Origin: Campylobacteraceae bacterium
GTDB lineage: Bacteria; Campylobacterota; Campylobacteria; Campylobacterales; Sulfurovaceae
DNA length: 8,947 bases
Direction of reading: 5' to 3'
NCBI GenBank assembly: GCA_027026055.1
Contig: JALVPA010000194.1
Coordinates: 1 to 8,947, forward strand
In this document: one piece after another, positions 1 to 5,837 of the stretch
Layout of the letters: each line of letters opens with the position of its first letter
Position numbering within the stretch: position 1 is the first letter of the stretch
Notes under the pieces: model-generated
Told to the model about the DNA's origin: nothing
Seen by the model: only the letters and a program-made list of their open reading frames with translations
Database searches by the model: none
Made by a program: the position numbers and the translations under genes

Positions 1-650
1 TCGTCTCCAACCCGTTGGACGTCATGACGTATGTCGCGCTCAAATATACCGGTTTCCCGAGAGAGCGCGTGATGGGGATGGCGGGAATTTTGGATGCGGC
101 GCGCATGGCGCACTTTATCTACGAAAAGCTCGAATACGGTGCGGGACAGATTCGTGCGACGGTCATGGGTGGTCACGGTGATACGATGGTGCCGCTTCCG
201 AAATTTACGACGGTGGCGGGCGTGCCGATCGAAGATCTGCTTGACTCCGAAGAGATCGGCGAAATCGTGCGCAAAACGCGCAACGGCGGTGCCGAGATCG
301 TCAATTTGCTCGGTAACGGCTCCGCATACTATGCCCCCGCCAAATCGACGACGGTAATGGTCGAGGCGATCTTGAAAGATACCAATCAAATCCACTCCTG
401 CGCTATCTTGCTCGACGGTGACTACGGCTATAGCGACGTCGTCTCCGGTGTTCCCGTGATGATCGGTGCGGGCGGCGCGGAGCAAGTGATCAACATGACG
501 CTCAAACCGCTTCAGCAAAAGCGTTTCAAAAACTCCGTTATGGCGGTGCGCGAACAGATAGACAAACTCTACGAGACGGGTTTCTTCGACGAACTCGAAG
601 CAAGCGGCAATACCTCCGAAGAAAAGAGCGAAGACGATGCAAAGGCGTAA
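1..650 (+). CDS. mdh: Malate dehydrogenase, first of two tandem copies (5' end outside window)
   Basis: NAD-dependent malate dehydrogenase of the LDH-like family, interconverting oxaloacetate and malate in the cytoplasm. The frame is open from base 3, so about 215 residues are visible. By alignment with the complete copy downstream, roughly 120 N-terminal residues (NAD-binding Rossmann part and substrate-specificity loop) lie before the window. Visible family landmarks, in order, are VSNPLDVMTY (nicotinamide and substrate Asn), GMAGILDAARM (catalytic-pair Asp and substrate Arg), GGHGDTMVPLP (catalytic His in its canonical setting), then a C-terminal domain ending in GFFDEL. After that comes an acidic tail of about 16 residues rich in Glu, Asp and Ser, which the second copy lacks. 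The gene ends with TAA at 648-650, 14 nt inside the next gene. About half the residues match the downstream copy by eye. The specificity loop is not visible, so malate rather than lactate is inferred from family resemblance and context. Confidence 0.92.
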   Translation, partial: VSNPLDVMTYVALKYTGFPRERVMGMAGILDAARMAHFIYEKLEYGAGQIRATVMGGHGDTMVPLPKFTTVAGVPIEDLLDSEEIGEIVRKTRNGGAEIVNLLGNGSAYYAPAKSTTVMVEAILKDTNQIHSCAILLDGDYGYSDVVSGVPVMIGAGGAEQVINMTLKPLQQKRFKNSVMAVREQIDKLYETGFFDELEASGNTSEEKSEDDAKA

Positions 651-1590
651 AGTAGGGATCGTCGGCGCGGGAGCGGTCGGCGCGACGGCCGCTTACTCGT
701 TGGCGATGATGGGAGTTTGTAGTGAAATCGTGCTCTATGATATCGCCGAAGGCGTGGCGCTGGGCAAGGCGATTGACATTGCTCAAGCGACACACTATGC
801 CGTGCGTCCTACGATCGTCTCCGCTGCACGTACGCCTGCGCATATGCAAGGATGCGATATCGTCGTCATTACCGCAGGGGTCCCGCGTAAAGGGGATATG
901 ACACGCGAAGATCTGCTTGCCATCAATGCCAAGATCATGAAAAGCGTCGTCGAAGACGTGATGCGCTATTCGCCCGATGCCATCATCATCTGCGTCTCCA
1001 ATCCGTTGGACGTGATGACTTATGTGATTCATAAAATGACGGGCTGGCCGCGAGAGCGTATCGTCGGAATGGCCGGTGCGCTCGACGGTGCGCGCATGGC
1101 GTATCAGATACGCAAAAAAATAGGTTTTGGCGCCAACGAGATCGGTACGTTGGTGATCGGCGATCACGGTCAGCATATGATCCCGCTTCCGCAAAAGGTG
1201 CAAGTGGGTTCGGTCGATGTTGCGTCGCTACTCAATGAAAAAGAGCTCGAAGAGGTCATCGAAGGGACGCGAAAAGGCGGAGCCGAAATCGTCGGACATC
1301 TCGGTACGTCGGGGTATTACGCGCCGGGTCGTGCGGTAGCGCATATGGTCGAAGCGATACTCGACGATACCAAGGCGGTGGTTGCTTCTTCTGTCTTGCT
1401 CGACGGCGAATACGGCTATAAAGACGTCTGTGTCGGCGTACCCGTCGTATTGGGTGCCAAAGGAGTGGAAAAGATCATCGAAATGGAGCTTGACGATGAG
1501 ACGAAAGCGAAATTCGCCGTTTCGGTAGAGAGCATCGCATCAGGTATCGCCGTACTCGAAAAAAACGGATTTTTCGATCGTGCGTCCTGA
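637..1590 (+). CDS. mdh: Malate dehydrogenase, second tandem copy with altered active-site loop
   Basis: Complete 317-residue LDH-like malate dehydrogenase, of normal family length. The Rossmann glycines are G10-x-G12-x-x-G15, and D35 at the end of the second strand points to NAD. R84 in AGVPRKGDMTR sits where malate dehydrogenases have Arg and lactate dehydrogenases have Gln, and R90 follows on the mobile loop. N122 (VSNPLDVMTY), D150 and R153 (ALDGARM) and H177 complete the catalytic set. The region around H177 reads GDHGQHMIPLP, whereas the first copy has the usual GGHGDTMVPLP, so three residues next to the catalytic His differ. The ATG at 637 lies within the end of the first copy, in another frame, with only a weak purine-rich stretch (GAAAAGAG, 621-628) upstream. 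Translational coupling to the first copy is therefore likely. Malate dehydrogenase fits best; a changed substrate preference cannot be excluded. Confidence 0.93.
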   Translation: MQRRKVGIVGAGAVGATAAYSLAMMGVCSEIVLYDIAEGVALGKAIDIAQATHYAVRPTIVSAARTPAHMQGCDIVVITAGVPRKGDMTREDLLAINAKIMKSVVEDVMRYSPDAIIICVSNPLDVMTYVIHKMTGWPRERIVGMAGALDGARMAYQIRKKIGFGANEIGTLVIGDHGQHMIPLPQKVQVGSVDVASLLNEKELEEVIEGTRKGGAEIVGHLGTSGYYAPGRAVAHMVEAILDDTKAVVASSVLLDGEYGYKDVCVGVPVVLGAKGVEKIIEMELDDETKAKFAVSVESIASGIAVLEKNGFFDRAS

Positions 1591-1628
1591 CACAACACAT
1601 CAGTATTATCATAGTATAAGGAGAAACG

Positions 1629-3026
1629 ATGGAGTATAGAATAGAAAAAGATACGATGGGAGAGATGCAAGTTCCTGCGGACAAATATTGGGGTGCGCAA
1701 ACGCAACGCTCCGTTCAAAACTTCCGCATAGGTAATGAAAAGATGCCGATGGAGGTGATTCGCGGTTTTGCCAATCTCAAAAAAGCGTGTGCCTTGGTCA
1801 ACAACGAACTCGGCAGACTTGACGACGCCAAAGCCGATGCGATCGCCAAAGCGTGCGATATGGTGCTTGCGGGAGAGTTGGACGATAACTTTCCGTTGGT
1901 CGTATGGCAAACCGGCTCGGGTACACAATCCAATATGAACGTCAACGAAGTGGTGGCGAACAAAGCGACGGAACTGCTCGGCGGCGACTTTACCAAAGAG
2001 AAGTTGGTGCACCCCAACGACGACGTCAACAAAGGACAAAGCTCCAACGACACCTATCCGACGGCGATGCGTATTGCGGAAACGGTAGCGGTCGTAGACG
2101 ATTTGTTACCCGCGCTCGATCAACTCAAAGCGACTTTGCAAGCCAAATCGGAGGCTTTTAAAGAGATTGTCAAAATCGGACGTACGCACCTGCAAGACGC
2201 GACACCGTTGACACTCGGGCAGGAGCTAAGCGGTTATGTGGCGATGTTGGAGACCAACCGTCAACAGATCGAGGATGCGCTCAAATATGTGCGAGAATTG
2301 GCGATCGGTGGGACGGCGGTAGGTACGGGACTCAACTCGCACCCCGAATTTAGCGAACGCGTTGCCGAAAAGCTCAATAGCTTTATGCCCAAAAATTACG
2401 GTTTCGTTTCGCAACCCAACAAATTCCACGCCCTAACGGGGCACGACGCGGAAGTGGTGCTTAGCGGCGCGCTCAAAGCGTTGGCGGCAAACTTGATGAA
2501 GATCGCCAATGACATCAGATGGCTTGCCAGCGGTCCGCGTTGCGGTATCGGCGAGATTACCATTCCCGCCAACGAACCGGGTAGCTCCATCATGCCGGGT
2601 AAAGTCAACCCGACCCAGTCCGAAGCGATGACGATGGTGGCGGTGCAAGTGATGGGTAACGATGCGGCGGTCGGCTTTGCCGCAAGTCAAGGCAATTTCG
2701 AACTCAATGTCTTCAAGCCGGTCATCGCCTACAATATCTTGCAATCGATCAAATTGCTTGCCGATACGATGCGTAGCTTTGATGTCAACTGTGCGGTCGG
2801 TATCGAACCCAACGAAGAAAAAATCGTGCACTATCTCAACGATTCGTTGATGCTCGTAACTGCGCTCAATCCCCATATCGGTTACGAAAAAGCGGCAAAG
2901 ATCGCCAAAACGGCGCACGAAAGAGGCACGACGCTCAAAGAAGAGGCGGTCAGACTCGGTATCTTGAGCGAAGAAGAGTTCGATAGATATGTGCGCCCGG
3001 AAGAGATGATCGCCCCGAAAGCCTAA
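1629..3026 (+). CDS. fumC: Class II fumarate hydratase
   Basis: Oxygen-stable, iron-free homotetrameric fumarase that interconverts malate and fumarate, the step after malate dehydrogenase in the reductive direction. The 465-residue length is typical of FumC. Three conserved blocks of the fumarase/aspartase superfamily are intact: TGSGTQSNMN (95-104), the HPNDDVNKGQSSND block (128-141) with GRTHLQDATP (184-193, catalytic-region His187), and the signature GSSIMPGKVNP (318-328) with its mobile-loop serine, followed by E332. The ATG at 1629 is supported by AAGGAG (1618-1623) five bases upstream. The 38-bp gap after mdh is AT-rich, and CTGACA (1587-1592) and TATAAG (1615-1620) in it are too far apart for a standard promoter, so co-transcription with mdh is the simpler reading. 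The close relative aspartate ammonia-lyase is unlikely given the TCA neighbours. Confidence 0.96.
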   Translation: MEYRIEKDTMGEMQVPADKYWGAQTQRSVQNFRIGNEKMPMEVIRGFANLKKACALVNNELGRLDDAKADAIAKACDMVLAGELDDNFPLVVWQTGSGTQSNMNVNEVVANKATELLGGDFTKEKLVHPNDDVNKGQSSNDTYPTAMRIAETVAVVDDLLPALDQLKATLQAKSEAFKEIVKIGRTHLQDATPLTLGQELSGYVAMLETNRQQIEDALKYVRELAIGGTAVGTGLNSHPEFSERVAEKLNSFMPKNYGFVSQPNKFHALTGHDAEVVLSGALKALAANLMKIANDIRWLASGPRCGIGEITIPANEPGSSIMPGKVNPTQSEAMTMVAVQVMGNDAAVGFAASQGNFELNVFKPVIAYNILQSIKLLADTMRSFDVNCAVGIEPNEEKIVHYLNDSLMLVTALNPHIGYEKAAKIAKTAHERGTTLKEEAVRLGILSEEEFDRYVRPEEMIAPKA

Positions 3027-3038
3027 AGGTTTCTCTCG

Positions 3039-3070
3039 GCGGTAGCGTTACGTAAGGTGACGCAAACCGC
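3039..3070 (+). terminator. Possible hairpin after fumC (weak terminator)
   Basis: GCGGT (3039-3043) pairs with ACCGC (3066-3070), then GCGT (3045-3048) pairs with ACGC (3060-3063), separated by a small asymmetric internal loop and capped by an 11-base loop. A run of five T lies at 3087-3091, 16 bases after the stem, which is too far for a textbook Rho-independent terminator. It follows the fumC stop by 12 bases and precedes the sucC promoter, which suits a transcription boundary. Confidence 0.35.
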
Positions 3071-3132
3071 ACTTCGACTGTGTAGATTTTTACCACCCTT
3101 GTTCAAATCACCCTCAATTATTATCTAATTAA

Positions 3133-3184
3133 TATGTTATTATCGAACATCGGCGTATAATAGTAGGAATTATCGAGAAAGGAG
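3133..3184 (+). promoter_or_regulatory. Sigma-70-type promoter and ribosome binding site for sucC
   Basis: A perfect TATAAT lies at 3156-3161, 29 bases before the sucC ATG. There is no recognisable -35 hexamer at the expected place (TATGTT, 3133-3138), but the preceding 40 bases are strongly AT-rich. That is the usual form of housekeeping promoters in Campylobacter and Helicobacter, which often lack a -35 box. Transcription would start near 3168, giving a leader of about 20 bases that carries AAAGGAG at 3178-3184, five bases before the start codon. This implies that sucCD can be transcribed separately from mdh-fumC. Confidence 0.65.
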
Positions 3185-3189
3185 ACTGC

Positions 3190-4365
3190 ATGAATATTCA
3201 TGAGTATCAGGCAAAACAGATTTTTGCCGAGTACGGTGTGCCTACGCCGAGAGGTATCGTAGCCAATACACCGGACGAGGCGGTCAAAGCGGCTGAAGAA
3301 CTCGGAGGTAACCTCTGGGTGGTCAAAGCGCAAATCCACGCGGGTGGACGCGGTCTCGGAGGCGGTGTCAAAATCGCCAAAAGCATCGACGAAGTGCGCG
3401 AACTCGCTTCGCAAATCATCGGTATGACACTGGTAACGCACCAAACGGGACCCGAAGGGAAATTGGTACAAAAAGTCTATATCGAAGAGGGTGTCGATAT
3501 CAAAGACGAATTTTATCTCGGCGTGGTACTCGATCGCGCCAAAGAGATGCCGGTGATCATGGCGTCCACCGAAGGGGGTATGGAGATCGAGAAGGTCGCC
3601 GAAGAGACGCCCGAAAAGATCGTCAAGGTCGCCGTCGATCCGGCGATCGGTTTCCAAGGTTTCCACGGACGCGAGTTGGTTTTCGGTCTCGGCATCGAGG
3701 ATAAAACGGAGCAAAAAAACCTTATCGACTTCGCAAAAAAACTCTTTTCGGTCTATATGGACAAAGATGCGGAGCTCATCGAAATCAACCCGCTCGTCAA
3801 AACGGGCAACGGCGAATTTATCGCGCTTGATGCGAAGATGGGCTTTGATGACAGTGCGCTTTACAGACACCCCGAAATCGAGCAGATGAGAGACATCTCC
3901 GAAGAAGATCCCGACGAAAGAGAAGCCTCTCAGTACGGACTCAGCTACGTCGCGCTCGACGGAGAGATCGGCTGTATGGTCAACGGCGCGGGTCTGGCGA
4001 TGGGTACGATGGATACCATCAACTATATGGGCGGTACGCCCGCCAACTTCCTCGACGTGGGCGGTAAAGCGACGGCGGAAACGGTGGCGAAAGGGTTCGA
4101 AATCATTTTGAAAAACCCCAACGTCAAGTCGATTTTCGTCAATATCTTCGGCGGTATCGTACGTTGCGACCGTATTGCCAACGGTATCTTGGAGGCGACG
4201 AAAATGGTGGATGTCAAAGTGCCCGTCATAGTCAGACTCGACGGTACCAATGCCGAAGAGGCTGCGGAGATCCTCAAAAATGCGAATATCGAAAACGTCA
4301 TTCCCGCATCAGATCTTGCCGACGGCGCGAGAAAAGCGGTCGCGGCGGCGAAAGGAGAGTTGTAA
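3190..4365 (+). CDS. sucC: Succinyl-CoA synthetase (ADP-forming), beta subunit
   Basis: Beta subunit of succinate-CoA ligase, which joins succinate and CoA at the cost of ATP or runs the reverse reaction. In a reductive cycle it makes succinyl-CoA for the Oor enzyme. The 391 residues match the family length closely. The N-terminal half is an ATP-grasp domain: it opens with MNIHEYQAK, has K46 and the nucleotide loop GGRGLGGGVK (52-61), and presents metal-binding N200 (EINPLV) and D214 (LDAKMGFDD). The C-terminal ligase domain carries LDGEIGCMVNGAGLAMGTMD (256-275), the GGTPANFLDVGG turn, and NIFGGIVRCD (318-327), which contacts the active site near the CoA and phosphohistidine. AAAGGAG sits five bases before the ATG. 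The stop codon overlaps the sucD start by one base (TAATG), which indicates coupled translation and equal subunit supply. Confidence 0.97.
   Translation: MNIHEYQAKQIFAEYGVPTPRGIVANTPDEAVKAAEELGGNLWVVKAQIHAGGRGLGGGVKIAKSIDEVRELASQIIGMTLVTHQTGPEGKLVQKVYIEEGVDIKDEFYLGVVLDRAKEMPVIMASTEGGMEIEKVAEETPEKIVKVAVDPAIGFQGFHGRELVFGLGIEDKTEQKNLIDFAKKLFSVYMDKDAELIEINPLVKTGNGEFIALDAKMGFDDSALYRHPEIEQMRDISEEDPDEREASQYGLSYVALDGEIGCMVNGAGLAMGTMDTINYMGGTPANFLDVGGKATAETVAKGFEIILKNPNVKSIFVNIFGGIVRCDRIANGILEATKMVDVKVPVIVRLDGTNAEEAAEILKNANIENVIPASDLADGARKAVAAAKGEL
4351..4357 (+). promoter_or_regulatory. Ribosome binding site that fixes the sucD start
   Basis: AAAGGAG lies inside the last codons of sucC, seven bases before the ATG at 4365. 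It supports that ATG over the longer upstream extension of the same frame, which would overlap sucC by about 200 bases and adds a low-complexity arginine-rich stretch unlike any SucD. Confidence 0.8.
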
Positions 4366-5234
4366 TGAGTATTTTGGTCAACAAAGATACGAAAGTGATC
4401 GTTCAAGGATTTACGGGTAGCGAAGGTACCTTCCATGCGGAGCAGTGTATGGCGTACGGTACCGATATCGTCGGCGGTGTTACTCCCGGTAAAGGCGGAC
4501 AAGAGCATCTCGGCAAACCGGTGTTCAATACCGTTAAAGAGGCGGTGGAAGCGACGGGTGCGACCGTTTCTATGGTATTCGTGCCGCCCGCGTTTGTCGC
4601 CGATGCGGTGATGGAAGCGGCGGAAGCGGGTATCGAACTTGCCGTCATCATCACCGAAGGCGCGCCGGTCAAAGATATGCAGATGGCAAAAGCGCATGCG
4701 GTCAAAAACGGCATGATGACAATCGGTCCCAACTGTCCCGGTATCATTACCGCCGAAGAGTGTAAAATCGGTATCATGCCCGGTAATATTTTCAAAAAAG
4801 GAAACGTAGGACTCATCTCCAAGTCCGGTACCTTGACCTACGAAGCGAGTAACCAAGTGGTCAAAGAAGGTTTGGGAATCACGACGGCGGTCGGTATCGG
4901 CGGCGACCCGATCATCGGATTAAGCTATAAGCAGCTTTTGCCGATGTTCGAAGCCGATCCCGAAACCGAAGCGATCGTTATGATCGGCGAGATCGGCGGG
5001 GATTTGGAGATCCAAGCGGCGAAGTTCATCAAAGAAAACATCAAAAAGCCGGTTGTGGCTTTCATCGCGGGGCAAACCGCACCCAAAGGAAAACGCATGG
5101 GGCATGCCGGCGCGATCGTCAGCGGTAGTGCGGGTACGGCAAAAGAGAAAATGGACGCGCTTGAAGCGGCAGGCGTCAAAGTGGTCGTCTCCCCCGCCGA
5201 TATCGGAAAAGCGGTCAAAGAAGTACTTTCTTGA
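4365..5234 (+). CDS. sucD: Succinyl-CoA synthetase (ADP-forming), alpha subunit
   Basis: Alpha subunit of succinate-CoA ligase. It binds CoA and carries the histidine that is transiently phosphorylated. With the ATG at 4365 the protein has 289 residues, as in Escherichia coli. Landmarks are the CoA-binding Rossmann start VIVQGFTGSEGTFH (11-24), the GGVTPGKGGQ loop (37-46), TEGAPV (97-102), the CoA-contacting GPNCPG (121-126), ISKSGTLTYE (151-160) and the phosphohistidine site GKRMGHAGAIVSG with H247. It starts on the last base of the sucC stop. It is followed by a long non-coding spacer before the oor genes, whereas in C. jejuni, as I recall it, the two sets lie close together. No residue of the active site is missing, so the enzyme should be functional. 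Confidence 0.97.
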   Translation: MSILVNKDTKVIVQGFTGSEGTFHAEQCMAYGTDIVGGVTPGKGGQEHLGKPVFNTVKEAVEATGATVSMVFVPPAFVADAVMEAAEAGIELAVIITEGAPVKDMQMAKAHAVKNGMMTIGPNCPGIITAEECKIGIMPGNIFKKGNVGLISKSGTLTYEASNQVVKEGLGITTAVGIGGDPIIGLSYKQLLPMFEADPETEAIVMIGEIGGDLEIQAAKFIKENIKKPVVAFIAGQTAPKGKRMGHAGAIVSGSAGTAKEKMDALEAAGVKVVVSPADIGKAVKEVLS

Positions 5235-5238
5235 GTAT

Positions 5239-5260
5239 GGCGACGGGACATTAGTCCCGT
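5239..5260 (+). repeat. REP-like hairpin, copy 1, just after sucD
   Basis: GGCG (5239-5242) is followed directly by a perfect 7-bp stem, ACGGGAC (5243-5249) and GTCCCGT (5254-5260), around a four-base loop ATTA. It begins four bases after the sucD stop. A T5 run lies at 5274-5278, 13 bases beyond the stem, so it could also slow or end transcription, but it is not a canonical terminator. A second hairpin of the same design is at 5456-5477. The layout of a GG-G tetranucleotide next to a hairpin resembles REP elements served by RAYT transposases; no such transposase is in the window. Confidence 0.6.
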
Positions 5261-5289
5261 GTATAAACAAAAGTTTTTCGAAGAAAAGC

Positions 5290-5364
5290 ATACCGAAACT
5301 CTTCACTATTAACTCATCACTAACCCTCGATTCCTCACTCCTCATTATTCATTGCTCTTTGCTC
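5290..5364 (+). repeat. Compound repeat unit 1: 47-bp core plus five heptamers
   Basis: The core (5290-5336) begins ATACCGAAACTCTTCA and runs through CATCACTAACCCTCGATTC. From 5330 to 5364 the sequence falls into exact 7-base steps: ATTCCTC, ACTCCTC, ATTATTC, ATTGCTC, TTTGCTC. The core is about 80% identical, nearly without gaps, to unit 3 at 5530. The + strand is almost free of G. No credible protein is encoded here. Confidence 0.65.
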
Positions 5365-5374
5365 ATTAAAATCA

Positions 5375-5441
5375 AACCATATCTCATCACTCATCACTCT
5401 TCTCTAAACCTCGGTTCCTCATTCCTCACAACTCGTTACCC
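5375..5441 (+). repeat. Compound repeat unit 2: degenerate core plus four heptamers
   Basis: The core starts at ACCATATCTCATCACTCATC and contains two identical heptamers, ATCACTC, at 5386-5399. It then passes through CTAAACCTCGGTTCCTC, the stretch it shares best with the other two units. Heptamers in phase follow from 5414: GTTCCTC, ATTCCTC, ACAACTC, GTTACCC. This is the most diverged of the three units. Confidence 0.55.
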
Positions 5442-5455
5442 TTTTTATTCGGTTA

Positions 5456-5503
5456 GGAGACAAGACTTCAGTCCTGTAAATTCGGGGTTAAAACCCCGCC
5501 TCC
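5456..5503 (+). repeat. REP-like hairpin, copy 2, within a three-way foldable element
   Basis: GGAG (5456-5459) pairs with CTCC (5500-5503), enclosing two hairpins. The first is ACAAGAC (5460-5466) with GTCCTGT (5471-5477) around TTCA, with one A-C mismatch. The second is CGGGGT (5483-5488) with ACCCCG (5493-5498) around TAAA. Read from either strand the element starts GGAG and then enters a hairpin, like a pair of inverted REPs. The first hairpin matches copy 1 at 5239-5260 in 16 of 22 positions, and one stem pair is changed on both sides (A-T here, G-C there). It lies between heptamer repeat units 2 and 3. Confidence 0.6.
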
Positions 5504-5529
5504 AAATTCTCTCGTTTCTTATTAACATC

Positions 5530-5645
5530 ATACCAAATCTCTTCATTTTTCTCTCATCACTAAACGTCGGTTCTCATTACTCATTGCACATTACTCACTC
5601 TTTACTCTTCACTCTTCATTCCTCGTTCCTTATTCCTCGTTTCAT
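5530..5645 (+). repeat. Compound repeat unit 3: core plus nine to ten heptamers
   Basis: The core (5530-5575) begins ATACCAAATCTCTTCATT and ends CTCATCACTAAACGTCGGTT, closely matching unit 1. From 5576 to 5638 nine heptamers follow without interruption: ATTACTC, ATTGCAC, ATTACTC, ACTCTTT, ACTCTTC, ACTCTTC, ATTCCTC, GTTCCTT, ATTCCTC. A degenerate tenth runs to 5645. The consensus is roughly purine, C/T, T, then three pyrimidine-rich positions, and C. The complementary strand is nearly all purine. Confidence 0.65.
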
Positions 5646-5720
5646 CCTGTTTCCATTCCGTACAATAGACAAATCATTGCCTTTTTTTTTGCTTCGAAAG
5701 GTAACAACGCAGCTTATCGA

Positions 5721-5746
5721 CCCAATAATTGGGGGTTATTTATAAC
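5721..5746 (+). promoter_or_regulatory. Two adjacent palindromes overlapping a -10-like box
   Basis: CCCAATAATTGGG (5721-5733) is a perfect inverted repeat of six bases around one central A. Directly beside it, GTTAT-TT-ATAAC (5735-5746) is a five-base inverted repeat that includes TATAAC, a possible -10 hexamer. Paired dyads on a promoter are a common form of operator for dimeric regulators. No regulator is encoded nearby and the motif does not match one I can name. Confidence 0.35.
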
Positions 5747-5783
5747 GACATTACGAAAAGTAAGTTATCCTTCTTTTAAGTGA

Positions 5784-5806
5784 ATAGAAGATATTGCGTC
5801 TTCTAT
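5784..5806 (+). promoter_or_regulatory. Perfect 8-bp dyad upstream of oorD
   Basis: ATAGAAGA (5784-5791) and TCTTCTAT (5799-5806) are exact reverse complements separated by seven bases. The dyad ends 36 bases before the oorD start codon. As RNA the stem would be AT-rich and weak, so a protein-binding operator seems more likely than a structured leader. This is inference from symmetry and position only. Confidence 0.4.
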
Positions 5807-5830
5807 AGCGTTCACGAAAACACAACAATC

Positions 5831-5837
5831 AAAGGGG
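5831..5837 (+). promoter_or_regulatory. Ribosome binding site that fixes the oorD start
   Basis: AAAGGGG lies five bases before the ATG at 5843. A GTG in the same frame at 5780 would add 21 residues, but it lacks a comparable site and the added stretch would overlap the 8-bp dyad, so the ATG is preferred. Confidence 0.75.

Noticed and set aside
1587..1620. Separate promoter for fumC
   Set aside because: CTGACA and TATAAG are 22 bases apart, and closer -10-like alternatives give 11 to 19 base spacing with weaker matches. Co-transcription with mdh explains the 38-bp gap more simply.
3121..3870. Long minus-strand frames opposite sucC, and similar ones opposite oorA and oorB
   Set aside because: They mirror strongly conserved enzymes, are rich in Asp, His, Phe and Arg as expected of antisense translation of this codon usage, and show no family motif or credible start.
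5243..5278. Canonical intrinsic terminator after sucD
   Set aside because: The stem is good, but the T5 run starts 13 bases later and A-rich sequence intervenes, so it is listed as a REP-like hairpin with only possible terminating effect.
5239..5503. Insertion sequence remnant
   Set aside because: There is no transposase fragment and no long terminal inverted repeat. The hairpins fit small REP-like elements better.
5290..5645. CRISPR array
   Set aside because: The repeats are 7 bases long, directly adjacent and degenerate, with no constant 24-40 base repeat alternating with unique spacers, and no cas gene is present.
5053..5745. Long plus-strand open frame covering the end of sucD and most of the repeat spacer
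   Set aside because: It starts inside sucD in another frame. Beyond sucD it translates the heptamer repeats into Ser-, Leu- and His-rich low-complexity sequence without any domain. It has no ribosome binding site suited to a start in the spacer.
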